Both the position numbers and the translations under genes were made by a program. Below, piece after piece: positions 1 to 8,279 of a stretch of 64,000 nt of DNA. This DNA comes from Clostridia bacterium (lineage in GTDB: Bacteria; Bacillota; Clostridia; Lachnospirales; Anaerotignaceae). The notes under the pieces are model-generated. The model had not been told where the DNA came from. It searched no databases and was given only the letters and a program-made list of their open reading frames with translations. How positions within the stretch are numbered: position 1 is the stretch's first letter; every line of letters starts with the position of its first letter. The stretch lies in assembly GCA_022786605.1 (NCBI GenBank), contig JALFWW010000016.1:124001-188000 (forward strand). Direction: 5' to 3'.

Positions 1-17
1 AGGATTGCAGTGAGGTG

Positions 18-46
18 TTGAACCTGTCACCGTTGTATGGTATAAT
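18..46 (+). promoter_or_regulatory. Promoter upstream of pyrH
   Basis: TTGAAC (18-23) and a perfect TATAAT (41-46) are separated by 17 bp. Transcription would start near 53, leaving a leader of about 165 nt before pyrH, interrupted by a terminator-like hairpin at 102-128. Confidence 0.65.
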
Positions 47-101
47 CATCGACGGCAATAAAATTTTGGTTTTTATGTCGAAACAAAAGAGGAAAGGTAA
101 G

Positions 102-128
102 GGGAAATGGCTGGACATTTCCCTTTTT
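102..128 (+). terminator. Terminator-like hairpin in the pyrH leader
   Basis: GGGAAATG (102-109) pairs with CATTTCCC (116-123) over a 6-nt loop and is followed by five T. It lies between the promoter at 18-46 and pyrH. It is therefore either an attenuator or the terminator of a gene upstream of the window. Confidence 0.6.
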
Positions 129-218
129 ACAGGTTTTCGCATGCTGGTGTATGTCGGAAAATATATGTGGAAATTTTATGCAGTTTATGATACATTATAA
201 ATTAAGGAGGCTGTTTGC

Positions 219-926
219 ATGTATAAGAGAATCGTGCTGAAACTGAGCGGAGAAGCACTGGCAGGAGATAAGGAAGGCGTTTCCTTTGATGACGCGGTTG
301 TTTCTGGTCTGGTGAAACAGATTCGACAGGTAATGGAAATGGGAACACAGGTATGTCTGGTGGTAGGCGGCGGCAACTTCTGGAGAGGCAGAAGCGCTGA
401 CAGTGCTATGGACAGAACAAAAGCAGACCAGATCGGTATGCTGGCAACTGTGATGAATGCCATTTATCTTGCCGACGCATTCCGTCAGCAGGGAACAAAA
501 GCAGTGATTCAGACCCCCGTTGTATTTGGCACAATGACAGAACTCTTTTCCAAAGACAGCGCATTGGCGCATCTGGAAAATGGTGAAGTATTGATTTTTG
601 CGGCAGGATTGGGACATCCCTTCTTTTCCACAGACACCATCACGGCGCTGCGTGGCGCGGAACTGGATGTAGATGGTCTGTTCTTTGCGAAAAATATTGA
701 TGGTGTATATGATGATGACCCTGCAAAAAATCCTAACGCGAAAAAACTCGATGTGATCACATCCGAAGATATTGTGAAAAAAAATCTGAAGGTCATCGAC
801 ACATCTGCAGCAGCACTTTGTTTTGAAAGAAAAATTCCGGTGGTTATTTTCGGCTTGAATGAAGAAAACAGCATCATGCGTGCAGTCAAAGGCGAAAAAA
901 TCGGTACATTGGTAACAGTATCTTAA
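219..926 (+). CDS. pyrH: UMP kinase
   Basis: This 235-aa protein is a bacterial UMP kinase of the amino-acid-kinase fold, which phosphorylates UMP to UDP in the cytoplasm and feeds all pyrimidine nucleotide synthesis. The N-terminal KLSGEAL phosphate-binding motif, the GGGNFWRG motif near residue 50 and the DTITALRGAE segment in the middle are family hallmarks, and the length is normal for the family. The ATG is preceded by AAGGAGG at 203-209. It is the first gene of a run with frr, uppS, cdsA, dxr and rseP, the usual Firmicute order. A promoter and a terminator-like hairpin in the leader suggest that its expression is adjusted by attenuation. Confidence 0.97.
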   Translation: MYKRIVLKLSGEALAGDKEGVSFDDAVVSGLVKQIRQVMEMGTQVCLVVGGGNFWRGRSADSAMDRTKADQIGMLATVMNAIYLADAFRQQGTKAVIQTPVVFGTMTELFSKDSALAHLENGEVLIFAAGLGHPFFSTDTITALRGAELDVDGLFFAKNIDGVYDDDPAKNPNAKKLDVITSEDIVKKNLKVIDTSAAALCFERKIPVVIFGLNEENSIMRAVKGEKIGTLVTVS

Positions 927-951
927 GATTGACAATTTAGGAGGAATCGAT

Positions 952-1509
952 ATGGCATCTGAAGCAACAAAAATTTACGACGAAAAAATGACAAAAACTC
1001 TCGCCGCATTGGACAGTGATTATGCTACGATTCGTGCGGGCCGCGCAAACCCTCATGTATTGGATAAAATCATGGTAGATTACTACGGTGCGCCTACTCC
1101 CATCAATCAGGTAGGTAACATTTCTGTTCCCGAACCTCGTATGATCCAGATTCAGCCTTGGGACAGCACCATGCTCAAAGCCATTGAAAAAGCCATCAAC
1201 ACATCTGAACTGGGTATCCATCCCGGTAATGACGGCAAAGTAATCCGTCTGATCTTCCCTGAACTTTCTGAAGAAAGAAGAAAAGAACTGAACAAGGACG
1301 TTAAGAAAAAAGCAGAAGCATCTAAAGTAGCTATCCGCAACATTCGTCGTGATGCTCTGGACGCATTCAAAAAACAGGAAAAGAAAAAAGAAATCACAGA
1401 AGATATTCTGAAAGATCTGGAAGAAGAAATGCAGAAACTGACAGATAAATACATCGCAGAAATTGATAAAAAATGCGATGATAAATGCAAGGACATTCTG
1501 GCTGTTTGA
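952..1509 (+). CDS. frr: Ribosome recycling factor
   Basis: The 185-aa product is ribosome recycling factor, which splits the post-termination ribosome together with EF-G. Typical features are the segment containing RAGRANPHVLDKI near residues 25-40, the YYGAPTPINQ motif around 45-55, and the long charged helices at the C-terminus, rich in Lys and Glu. Length matches the family. It lies 25 bp after pyrH with an AGGAGG site at 940-945. A GC-rich hairpin between frr and uppS (1525-1546) lacks a good T-run and probably only tunes read-through. Confidence 0.97.
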   Translation: MASEATKIYDEKMTKTLAALDSDYATIRAGRANPHVLDKIMVDYYGAPTPINQVGNISVPEPRMIQIQPWDSTMLKAIEKAINTSELGIHPGNDGKVIRLIFPELSEERRKELNKDVKKKAEASKVAIRNIRRDALDAFKKQEKKKEITEDILKDLEEEMQKLTDKYIAEIDKKCDDKCKDILAV

Positions 1510-1568
1510 TTTTTCAAAATTGCCGCCCCTCTCATTGCAGAGGGGCTTTGTTACATGGAGGAGAAAAA

Positions 1569-2312
1569 ATGTTTTTTCAGCAAACAGAAACAAATCATTA
1601 CGAAATTGATATGGAAAGAGTACCACAGCATATTGCCATCATTATGGATGGAAATGGCAGATGGGCAAAAAAACGCTTTCTGCCCAGAAAAGCCGGGCAT
1701 AAAGCAGGTGCGGAAGCATTGGAACGGATCATTGAGGACTGTCGGGAATTGGGTGTAAAACATCTGACAGTATATGCTTTTTCTACAGAAAACTGGAAGC
1801 GTTCTCAGGAAGAAGTAGATGCCATCATGGATTTGCTGCGCCAGTATCTGAAGAATTATTTCAAGAGATTCCTGAAGGATGATATCCGCCTAAATGTCAT
1901 TGGGGATATCCATCGTTTGGATCAGGATATTCAGGACAGTATTTTGGAAATTGAAGAACTTTCCAAGGATAAAACAGGTCTGTTTGTCCATATTGCCTTG
2001 AACTATGGCGGTCGTGATGAACTGCGCAGAGCCATTACAAAAATCGCTGGGGAAGTGGAACAGGGCAATCTGAAAGCGGCAGACATCACAGAAGAAATGA
2101 TCAGCGATCACCTGGATACAGCCCATGTGCCTGATCCGGAACTGGTGATCCGTACCAGTGGGGAAGAACGGATCAGCAACTTCCTGCTGTGGCAGATCGC
2201 TTACTCTGAATTTTTCTTCACAGATACCCTTTGGCCCGACTTCAACAGAGCCTCTCTGGAAGAAGCCATTTATTATTATCAGAACAGAGAACGCCGTTTT
2301 GGCGGTAGATAA
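1569..2312 (+). CDS. uppS: Isoprenyl (undecaprenyl diphosphate) synthase
   Basis: This cis-prenyltransferase (247 aa) condenses isopentenyl diphosphate units to make undecaprenyl diphosphate, the lipid carrier for cell-wall synthesis. The signature IIMDGNGRWAKKR lies at residues 24-36, with the catalytic Asp at residue 27. The STENWKR motif and the C-terminal RTSGEERISNFLLWQ motif are intact. The reading frame is open further upstream, but the ATG at 1569 is chosen because a GGAGG site at 1557-1561 precedes it at good distance. It is followed within 20 bp by cdsA, which makes CDP-diacylglycerol, so the operon links lipid-carrier and phospholipid supply. Confidence 0.96.
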   Translation: MFFQQTETNHYEIDMERVPQHIAIIMDGNGRWAKKRFLPRKAGHKAGAEALERIIEDCRELGVKHLTVYAFSTENWKRSQEEVDAIMDLLRQYLKNYFKRFLKDDIRLNVIGDIHRLDQDIQDSILEIEELSKDKTGLFVHIALNYGGRDELRRAITKIAGEVEQGNLKAADITEEMISDHLDTAHVPDPELVIRTSGEERISNFLLWQIAYSEFFFTDTLWPDFNRASLEEAIYYYQNRERRFGGR

Positions 2313-2327
2313 AAAGAGGTGAAACAG

Positions 2328-3146
2328 ATGAAAACAAGAATCATTTCTGCTGTGATCCTTGTTCCTTTGCTGCTGTTTTTTGTAATCAGCGGAGGGATTT
2401 GGCTGAAAATCGCTGTGGGATTTCTTGGACTGGTTGGCATGCATGAATTTTATCAGGCATTTTCCAAAGAAAATAAAAGCCTGCATGTGATCTGTTATGC
2501 CTTCGCTTTGTTCTATATGATATTCATAGAAGATATCATCAACGGAGATAATTATTTCAATATTTTTGTTTCCGTATTTTTGGTAGTGCTTTTGATCTAT
2601 ACGGTATTGTATCATAACCATACCAATGCCTTGGAAGGCATGACAGGATTTTTTGGATTTTTCTATGCCTGTTTCCTTCTGTCCCATATCTATCTGGTAA
2701 GAGAATATACTTATGGGAAACTGCTGATTTGGCTGGCGTTCATCGCGGCTTTCGGCTGCGATACGGGCGCGTATTTCGCAGGCATCACATTTGGGAAGCA
2801 TAAGCTCATTCCCACACTGAGTCCCAAGAAAACCATTGAAGGCTCCATCGGCGGCATTGTGACCGCAACGGTTTTGGCGCTGCTGTATGGTGTGTGGTTA
2901 CAGCGTTCTTTCACTATGGAAGGCGTAAACATCCTGCTCCTTTGCGGGCTGACAGGTTTCTTTGGTTCATTTTTGGCACAGATTGGTGACCTGGCCGCTT
3001 CTGCCATGAAACGTTTGACAGGCATCAAAGACTTTGGGAAACTGATTCCCGGCCATGGCGGTGTGCTGGATCGTTTTGACAGCGTCATTTTGACAGCTCC
3101 TGCCGTATACTATATAATGTTGTTTTTGATTGATGTACAAGTATGA
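2328..3146 (+). CDS. cdsA: Phosphatidate cytidylyltransferase
   Basis: The 272-aa integral membrane enzyme makes CDP-diacylglycerol from CTP and phosphatidic acid. About seven to eight hydrophobic segments are visible. The C-terminal family signature is present: GDLAASAMKR followed by KDFGKLIPGHGGVLDRFDS near residues 220-255. The ATG at 2328 is preferred over an upstream GTG at 2319 because that GTG lies inside the AGAGGTGA ribosome binding site. It sits 15 bp after uppS and 16 bp before dxr. Confidence 0.96.
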   Translation: MKTRIISAVILVPLLLFFVISGGIWLKIAVGFLGLVGMHEFYQAFSKENKSLHVICYAFALFYMIFIEDIINGDNYFNIFVSVFLVVLLIYTVLYHNHTNALEGMTGFFGFFYACFLLSHIYLVREYTYGKLLIWLAFIAAFGCDTGAYFAGITFGKHKLIPTLSPKKTIEGSIGGIVTATVLALLYGVWLQRSFTMEGVNILLLCGLTGFFGSFLAQIGDLAASAMKRLTGIKDFGKLIPGHGGVLDRFDSVILTAPAVYYIMLFLIDVQV

Positions 3147-3162
3147 TATAGAGGTGGAAAAT

Positions 3163-4308
3163 ATGAGAACAATCTCTATTCTTGGCTCTACTGGCTCCAT
3201 CGGCACACAGACACTGGAAGTTGTGGAAGTGCTGGGAGACATTCAGGTAGGAGCTATCAGCGGCAATCACAATATCAAGCTGCTGGAAGAACAGGCGAGA
3301 AAATTCCGTCCCAGACTGGTTTCTGTTATGGACGAGGATAATGCCAAAGAATTGAAAAGCCGTCTGGCAGATACCAATTGTAAAGTGGTAGCTGGCATGG
3401 ATGGTCTGGTGGAAGCGGCAACACTTGCGGAAGCAGATACCGTTGTCACATCTGTAGTGGGCAATGTGGGTCTGCGACCTACCTTCGAAGCCATTTCCGC
3501 AGGAAAAAACATCGCGCTGGCAAATAAGGAAACACTGGTTTCCGCAGGTCAGCTGGTAATGGATCTGGCAAAGAAAAAAGGCATTTCCATTTATCCCGTA
3601 GACAGTGAACATTCTGCTATTTTCCAGTCTTTGCAGGGAAATAAAGGCAATAAAATCCGTCGTATCCTGCTGACAGCCTCCGGTGGACCTTTCCGTGGAA
3701 AAACACTGGATGAACTGAAAAACGTAACAGCGGCAGACGCCCTTTGCCATCCAAACTGGAGTATGGGCAAAAAAATCACCATCGACTCTGCTACATTGAT
3801 GAATAAAGGTCTGGAAGTCATGGAAGCAAAATGGCTCTTTGGCGTGGATACAGATCAGATCGAAGTGCTGGTGCATCCCCAGAGCATTATCCATTCCGCA
3901 GTGGAATATGAAGATGGTGCCATCATGGCGCAGCTTGGAGAACCTGATATGCGCGTACCCATTCAGTATGCCTTGACATATCCCAAACGTGTGGCAAATC
4001 CTTTCCCGAAAATTGATTTTGCCAAACGCGCCCAGCTGACTTTCGATCATCCAGATATGGATACATTCCGTTGTCTGGCACTGGCTTATAAAGCCCTGAA
4101 AATCGGTGGTACTATGCCGACTGTTCTGAACGGTGCCAATGAAATCGCTGTGGCAAAATTCCTGTCTGGCGAAATTGGATTTTTGGATATTCCTGCATTG
4201 ATAGAAAAAACAATGGAAGCATATACTGTAAAAGAAAACTACACATTGGAGGATCTGCTGGAAGCGGACGCATGGGCAAGGGCTTATGCGGCAGAGGCAG
4301 AACTTTGA
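3163..4308 (+). CDS. dxr: 1-deoxy-D-xylulose-5-phosphate reductoisomerase
   Basis: This is the 381-aa enzyme of the methylerythritol phosphate pathway, which rearranges and reduces DXP to MEP using NADPH. The Rossmann motif GSTGSIG lies at residues 7-13. NKETLV, PVDSEHSAIFQ (metal/substrate site) and the NPKRVANPFPKIDF-like region are all present. The ATG at 3163 follows a GAGGTGG site at 3151-3157, so the upstream in-frame ATGs are ignored. Its position between cdsA and rseP is the classical arrangement, and it supplies precursors for UppS upstream. Confidence 0.97.
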   Translation: MRTISILGSTGSIGTQTLEVVEVLGDIQVGAISGNHNIKLLEEQARKFRPRLVSVMDEDNAKELKSRLADTNCKVVAGMDGLVEAATLAEADTVVTSVVGNVGLRPTFEAISAGKNIALANKETLVSAGQLVMDLAKKKGISIYPVDSEHSAIFQSLQGNKGNKIRRILLTASGGPFRGKTLDELKNVTAADALCHPNWSMGKKITIDSATLMNKGLEVMEAKWLFGVDTDQIEVLVHPQSIIHSAVEYEDGAIMAQLGEPDMRVPIQYALTYPKRVANPFPKIDFAKRAQLTFDHPDMDTFRCLALAYKALKIGGTMPTVLNGANEIAVAKFLSGEIGFLDIPALIEKTMEAYTVKENYTLEDLLEADAWARAYAAEAEL

Positions 4309-4325
4309 TGTAAAAATTTTTGGAG

Positions 4326-5405
4326 GTGATTGGGATACTTTCCTCTATCATTATTTCTTTGATTGTTATCGGGGTTCTTGTCATCGTCCATGAATTTGGA
4401 CATTTTATTGTGGCAAAGAAATGCGGCGTATGGGTAGAAGAATTTGCCGTTGGTATGGGCAAAAAAATCTGCTCCAAACAAATCGGGGAAACGGAATACA
4501 GCCTGCGTCTGTTCCCACTGGGCGGTTTTTGCCGTCTGCATGGGGAAACAGAGGAGGGCGAGATCACAGAACGCTCTTTTCTGGCGAAATCTGTATGGGC
4601 ACGTATGGCGATCATGGCTGCCGGTCCTGTCATGAACTTTTTGCTGGCAATCGTGCTGATTTTTGGTTTGTCTGCCTCAGGCTATATCATTCAGCCAAAG
4701 GTGGCAGCGGTGCTGGATGGTTCTCCTGCCCAGACCATTGGCTTACAGGAAGGCGATGAAGTATATCGCATCAATGGCAAGCGGATTCATATTTACGATG
4801 AAATGCAGGCGATTATGCTGCAAAACAGCGGAGAGCCCATTGATTTGGAAATCAAGCGAGATGGCGTGATATATGAATATGAATTGACGCCACAGTATTC
4901 AGAAGAAACAAAATCCTATCTGGTTGGATTTACACCTACCATCAAAAATGGGATGTTCGCGGAAAAAGCAGAGGGCTACGATACCGCAAGTGTGCTGGAA
5001 ACGGTACATTACAGCTATTACGCTATGCTGAATTATGTAAAGCTGACAGCGGAAGGTTTGACAAGAGTATTTACCATGCAGGCATCTCCTGATGAATATG
5101 GCGGTCCTATTTCCATTGTAAAAGTGGTAGGGGATAGCTATGAAGCGGGGCTTAGTTACAGCTTTATGGCAGCAGTACAAAATGTGGTTTATATTGCCGC
5201 TGTACTCAGTGCCAACCTTGGTGTGCTGAATCTGTTCCCCATTCCTGGGCTGGATGGCGGACGTATCCTGCTGCTGCTTATTGAGATCCTGCGCAGAAAA
5301 CCTATGAACCCGGAAACAGAAAGCAGAATTCTTTTTGGTGGTTTTGTGTTCCTCATGGGCTTTATGGTATTTGTGATGTATACAGATATTATGAAAATAT
5401 TTTGA
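4326..5405 (+). CDS. rseP: Site-2 zinc metalloprotease RseP
   Basis: The product (~355-359 aa) is an intramembrane zinc metalloprotease of the RseP/YluC type, which cuts membrane-embedded regulators and signal-peptide remnants. HEFGH, the zinc motif, lies in the first membrane helix. A PDZ domain occupies roughly residues 115-190, and the third-ligand motif NLFPIPGLDGGRIL lies near residue 300. The start is uncertain. The extended ribosome site GGAGGTGAT at 4322-4330 points to a start near 4335, but the in-frame codon there is ATA. The nearest standard in-frame codons are TTG 4320 and GTG 4326, both overlapping that site. A terminator follows, so this closes the operon. Confidence 0.93.
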   Translation: MIGILSSIIISLIVIGVLVIVHEFGHFIVAKKCGVWVEEFAVGMGKKICSKQIGETEYSLRLFPLGGFCRLHGETEEGEITERSFLAKSVWARMAIMAAGPVMNFLLAIVLIFGLSASGYIIQPKVAAVLDGSPAQTIGLQEGDEVYRINGKRIHIYDEMQAIMLQNSGEPIDLEIKRDGVIYEYELTPQYSEETKSYLVGFTPTIKNGMFAEKAEGYDTASVLETVHYSYYAMLNYVKLTAEGLTRVFTMQASPDEYGGPISIVKVVGDSYEAGLSYSFMAAVQNVVYIAAVLSANLGVLNLFPIPGLDGGRILLLLIEILRRKPMNPETESRILFGGFVFLMGFMVFVMYTDIMKIF

Positions 5406-5412
5406 TGAAGGG

Positions 5413-5453
5413 AAAAAGGCAAACTGTTATAAGCAGGCAGTTTGCCTTTTTTT
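5413..5453 (+). terminator. Terminator after rseP
   Basis: GGCAAACTG pairs with CAGTTTGCC (stem arms 5418-5426 and 5438-5446) and is followed by seven T. Confidence 0.85.
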
Positions 5454-5471
5454 GTTTTTCTGTCAAGTTCA

Positions 5472-5500
5472 TTGCATTTTCAGAAGAAATTCGTTAGAAT
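5472..5500 (+). promoter_or_regulatory. Promoter of the radical SAM gene
   Basis: TTGCAT (5472-5477), 17 bp, TAGAAT (5495-5500), upstream of the start at 5532. Confidence 0.55.
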
Positions 5501-5531
5501 ACAGTAAGAAGTACCGAAAGGAGAATGTGAC

Positions 5532-6686
5532 ATGGAACAACACGTGTTTCAAATCGGACCCATCCGTCCGCCCAGTGAGGCAAATAGCCTGCTGCTACGG
5601 GTAACGGAGAACTGTCCGTGGAATAAATGCAAGTTTTGTATGCTTTATAAAAAGAATGATTTCCATACTCGTCCTGTGACGGAAGTGAAAAAGGATATTG
5701 ATACCATGGCGAATTACCGTGATATGATCCTTGCTCACAAAGACGGAGAAAACTGGAATATGCCTGCGGTGCAGAAGGAATATGCGGAACTGCCTTCCGA
5801 TGAAGCCAGAATGTGCTACCAGATGGTATTTACATGGCTCACAGAAGGGGACAGTCAGGCAATCTTTTTGCAGGATGCCAATACCATGGTGCTGCGTACA
5901 GAATGGTTGTTGGAAATCGTCAGCTATGTACGGGAACGTCTGCCGGAGATCAAGCGTATCACTTCTTATGGCAGAGCCAACACATTGGCAAAAATTTCCG
6001 CAGAAGATTATCGTGCTTTGCGTCAGGCAGGTCTGGATCGCATCCATTCCGGTTATGAATCTGGTTCTGATAAAGTATTGCAGCTCATCTGCAAAGGTAC
6101 AACTCAGGAAGAACAGATCATTGGCGGGCGTAAAGTGCGGGATGCAGGCATCGAACTTTCCATTTACTTTATGCCGGGGGTAGGCGGCAGAGAGCTTTCT
6201 GACGACAACGCTTTGGAAACAGCTAAGGTGATCAATGCCGTAGACCCTGATTTTGTGCGTCTGCGTACCTTTGTGCTGCGTACAGGCTCTTTGATGGAGG
6301 AAGTGCGGGCAGCAGGCAATTACACAGAAGAAACCGATATGGAAAAACTGCTGGAAATCAGAAAACTCATTGCTAATATTGATCCCACAAAGGCGAGAGG
6401 GCGTATCACCAGCGATCATATCATCAACCTCCTGCAGGAAGTCAGCGGCGATATGGATCAGGATATTCCTTGGATGCTTTCCTATATCGACCAGTATCTG
6501 GCACTTCCTGAACTGGAACAGAGAAAATATCAGCTGGCAAGAAGAATGGGCTTCCCGCTGGATTGGAAACAGCTGTATCGCCTGAAAGAAAGCGATCTTG
6601 CGTATATTGAGGATCTGGCAAAAAATACGGTGGACGAAAAACAGTGGGAAACACTGCTCCATCGCTACATGGATCGTTATATTTAA
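5532..6686 (+). CDS. Radical SAM protein of unknown function
   Basis: This 384-aa protein has a radical SAM core, a fold that cleaves S-adenosylmethionine with a 4Fe-4S cluster to start radical chemistry. Three cysteines (C28, C33, C36) in NCPWNKCKFC give CX4CX2C spacing rather than the usual CX3CX2C. A long loop, then SYGRANTLAKIS (SAM/strand motif) and the YESGSD and GRKVRDAGIE segments, follow the order of the TIM-barrel core. The substrate is unknown. It lies 12 bp before a small Cys-rich membrane protein, which may be a partner. I see no second cluster motif and no B12-binding domain. Confidence 0.85.
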   Translation: MEQHVFQIGPIRPPSEANSLLLRVTENCPWNKCKFCMLYKKNDFHTRPVTEVKKDIDTMANYRDMILAHKDGENWNMPAVQKEYAELPSDEARMCYQMVFTWLTEGDSQAIFLQDANTMVLRTEWLLEIVSYVRERLPEIKRITSYGRANTLAKISAEDYRALRQAGLDRIHSGYESGSDKVLQLICKGTTQEEQIIGGRKVRDAGIELSIYFMPGVGGRELSDDNALETAKVINAVDPDFVRLRTFVLRTGSLMEEVRAAGNYTEETDMEKLLEIRKLIANIDPTKARGRITSDHIINLLQEVSGDMDQDIPWMLSYIDQYLALPELEQRKYQLARRMGFPLDWKQLYRLKESDLAYIEDLAKNTVDEKQWETLLHRYMDRYI

Positions 6687-6698
6687 GGAGGAAAAATC

Positions 6699-6893
6699 GT
6701 GGATAAAATGGATTTGATTACAAAGGTCATTCCGGGACTTTTGGTAGTTGGTATTGTATGGTTTAATATGCGGAAACTTCAGCGCAATCTCAATGCCATG
6801 AAACACCAGCATTGTGATGGTGCTTGTCATAATTGTGCTCATAGTGCTGGATGCACTTCCGTGCAAAAGGAAAATACGGATAAAGAAGTGTAA
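6699..6893 (+). CDS. Small Cys-rich single-pass membrane protein
   Basis: This 64-aa protein has one N-terminal membrane segment (about residues 6-22) and a cytoplasmic-type tail with CDGACHNCAHSAGC, a cluster of four Cys and several His that could bind a metal. It begins at GTG, set by the AGGAGG at 6688-6693. The general layout resembles FeoB-associated Cys-rich membrane proteins, but no feoB is present here. It sits in the same transcription unit as the radical SAM gene. A similar layout recurs in the 53-aa protein at 56711-56872. Confidence 0.7.
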   Translation: MDKMDLITKVIPGLLVVGIVWFNMRKLQRNLNAMKHQHCDGACHNCAHSAGCTSVQKENTDKEV

Positions 6894-6923
6894 GGAGTTT
6901 TGGATTTACAGGGGGAATGAAAG

Positions 6924-8036
6924 ATGAAAAAAAGAGTTTTGGCTATGACATGCGCGGCGGCTGTTGCTGCGGCAGCGGTACCTGTTTATGGCGCGGAAGA
7001 AACGACAGATCAGTCTGTTCAGCCTAAAGAGGAAGTGATGGCAACCAATCTTGGGGTACAGGTCAATGAGGTTCCTGTGGTGTTTTCCGGGCAGCAGCCT
7101 GTCATTGTTGATAATGTGACTCTTGTGCCAGTCAGAGGCGTTTTGGAAACACTGGGGGTTACTGTGGCATGGGATGCCCAGACACATACTATCACATTAA
7201 CAGAAGGAGAAAAGACAGGTACGCTGACCATGGACAGTGATGTGTTTCAGACAGGAGATGCCAGTGTACAGATGGCAGCACCAGCGCAGAACATCAATGG
7301 TTCCGCTATGATTCCTTTGCGTGCTGTTGCGGAATATTTTGGTGCGGAAGTTGGTTGGGATGCGGCAAGCAGAATGGTTGTCTTGACCAAGGCACCGGAA
7401 GTGCAGTATCTGGCAGAAGATACTTATGAAAAGACATTAAAGGATGAAAATGGAAATCTATTGGCAGAAGTGAAGGCAATCTATCCCGTTATGACAGCGG
7501 AAGTACCGGAAACAGCCAGAGATGCCGTTAATAAAAACATTGCGGAATTGACCATGAAGGCAGCCGACACCTATCTGGTGGAAATTAAAGACGAAGTGAC
7601 AAAGCAAGCGGCAGAACTGGGAGAAGATTTCCGTCCTTTTCAACTGGTGATTTCTTATGAAGACGCGTTTTATGGACGAGGTGCCCTGTCTTATTTAGCA
7701 ACCGTTTGGGAGTATCGTGGCGGTGCAAATGGCATCACAAAATGTGTTGGGAAAATTTATGATCTCCAGACAGGTGAAACCAAAAGTTTGGGAGATTATA
7801 TCAATTTGCAGTCCGGTTTGACCGAACGGGAATATATGGTGCAGGTATTCCGTAGAAATATGGCTTCCAACGGTGAAGAATATCTGGAAGATGCAGCACA
7901 AACTCTGCTGGACGATCATACCAATCTGGGCTATTATCTGAAAGATGAAAAAACCATGGTAATCTTTGCCGATGAAACTACTTTGAAACCGCATAGTGCA
8001 GGCATTGTGAAATTAGAAATCCCTGTCAAAAAATAA
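6924..8036 (+). CDS. Exported copper-amine-oxidase-N-like / DUF3298 protein
   Basis: The 370-aa protein starts with a signal peptide (about residues 1-25, cleaved near VYG-AEE). Residues about 45-155 form a copper amine oxidase N-terminal-like domain with the paired motifs LVPVRGVLETLG and MIPLRAVAEYFG, a wall- or surface-associated module common in Clostridia. Residues about 165-365 resemble the DUF4163/DUF3298 region found in RsiV-like and PdaC-like proteins. A GGGGG-type ribosome site (6910-6914) precedes the ATG. The function is not known; a cell-envelope binding role is an inference from the domains. Confidence 0.8.
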   Translation: MKKRVLAMTCAAAVAAAAVPVYGAEETTDQSVQPKEEVMATNLGVQVNEVPVVFSGQQPVIVDNVTLVPVRGVLETLGVTVAWDAQTHTITLTEGEKTGTLTMDSDVFQTGDASVQMAAPAQNINGSAMIPLRAVAEYFGAEVGWDAASRMVVLTKAPEVQYLAEDTYEKTLKDENGNLLAEVKAIYPVMTAEVPETARDAVNKNIAELTMKAADTYLVEIKDEVTKQAAELGEDFRPFQLVISYEDAFYGRGALSYLATVWEYRGGANGITKCVGKIYDLQTGETKSLGDYINLQSGLTEREYMVQVFRRNMASNGEEYLEDAAQTLLDDHTNLGYYLKDEKTMVIFADETTLKPHSAGIVKLEIPVKK

Positions 8037-8044
8037 GTGATAAA

Positions 8045-8086
8045 AGTCAGAAATTCATGAATAGTGATGGATTTCTGACTTTTTTT
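8045..8086 (+). terminator. Terminator after the DUF3298 gene
   Basis: AGTCAGAAAT (8045-8054) pairs with ATTTCTGACT (8071-8080), followed by a run of T. Confidence 0.85.
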
Positions 8087-8219
8087 GTATGGATTTTGCG
8101 GAATCTAAAAAGTGGAGAAAATTGTGACAATGACAAAGAAAGAAAATTGGAGGCAATTACAAAATTTTCATTAGAATTTTGTGAAAATCCGTAAAATTGT
8201 GTAGATTTCTGGAAATCAC

Positions 8220-8248
8220 TTATCAAAATTCATATATTATGCTACAAT
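8220..8248 (+). promoter_or_regulatory. Promoter of the 5'-nucleotidase gene
   Basis: TTATCA (8220-8225), 17 bp, TACAAT (8243-8248). The -35 element is weak. The AT-rich stretch upstream (8090-8219) holds a small dyad ACAAAATT/AATTTTGT and nothing else that I recognise. Confidence 0.45.
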
Positions 8249-8279
8249 ATGGAGAGTCCAAAGAAAAAGGAGGAGTATT

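Noticed and set aside
15-200. 61-aa open frame upstream of pyrH
   Set aside because: It spans a promoter and a terminator hairpin, has no ribosome site and no recognisable homology.
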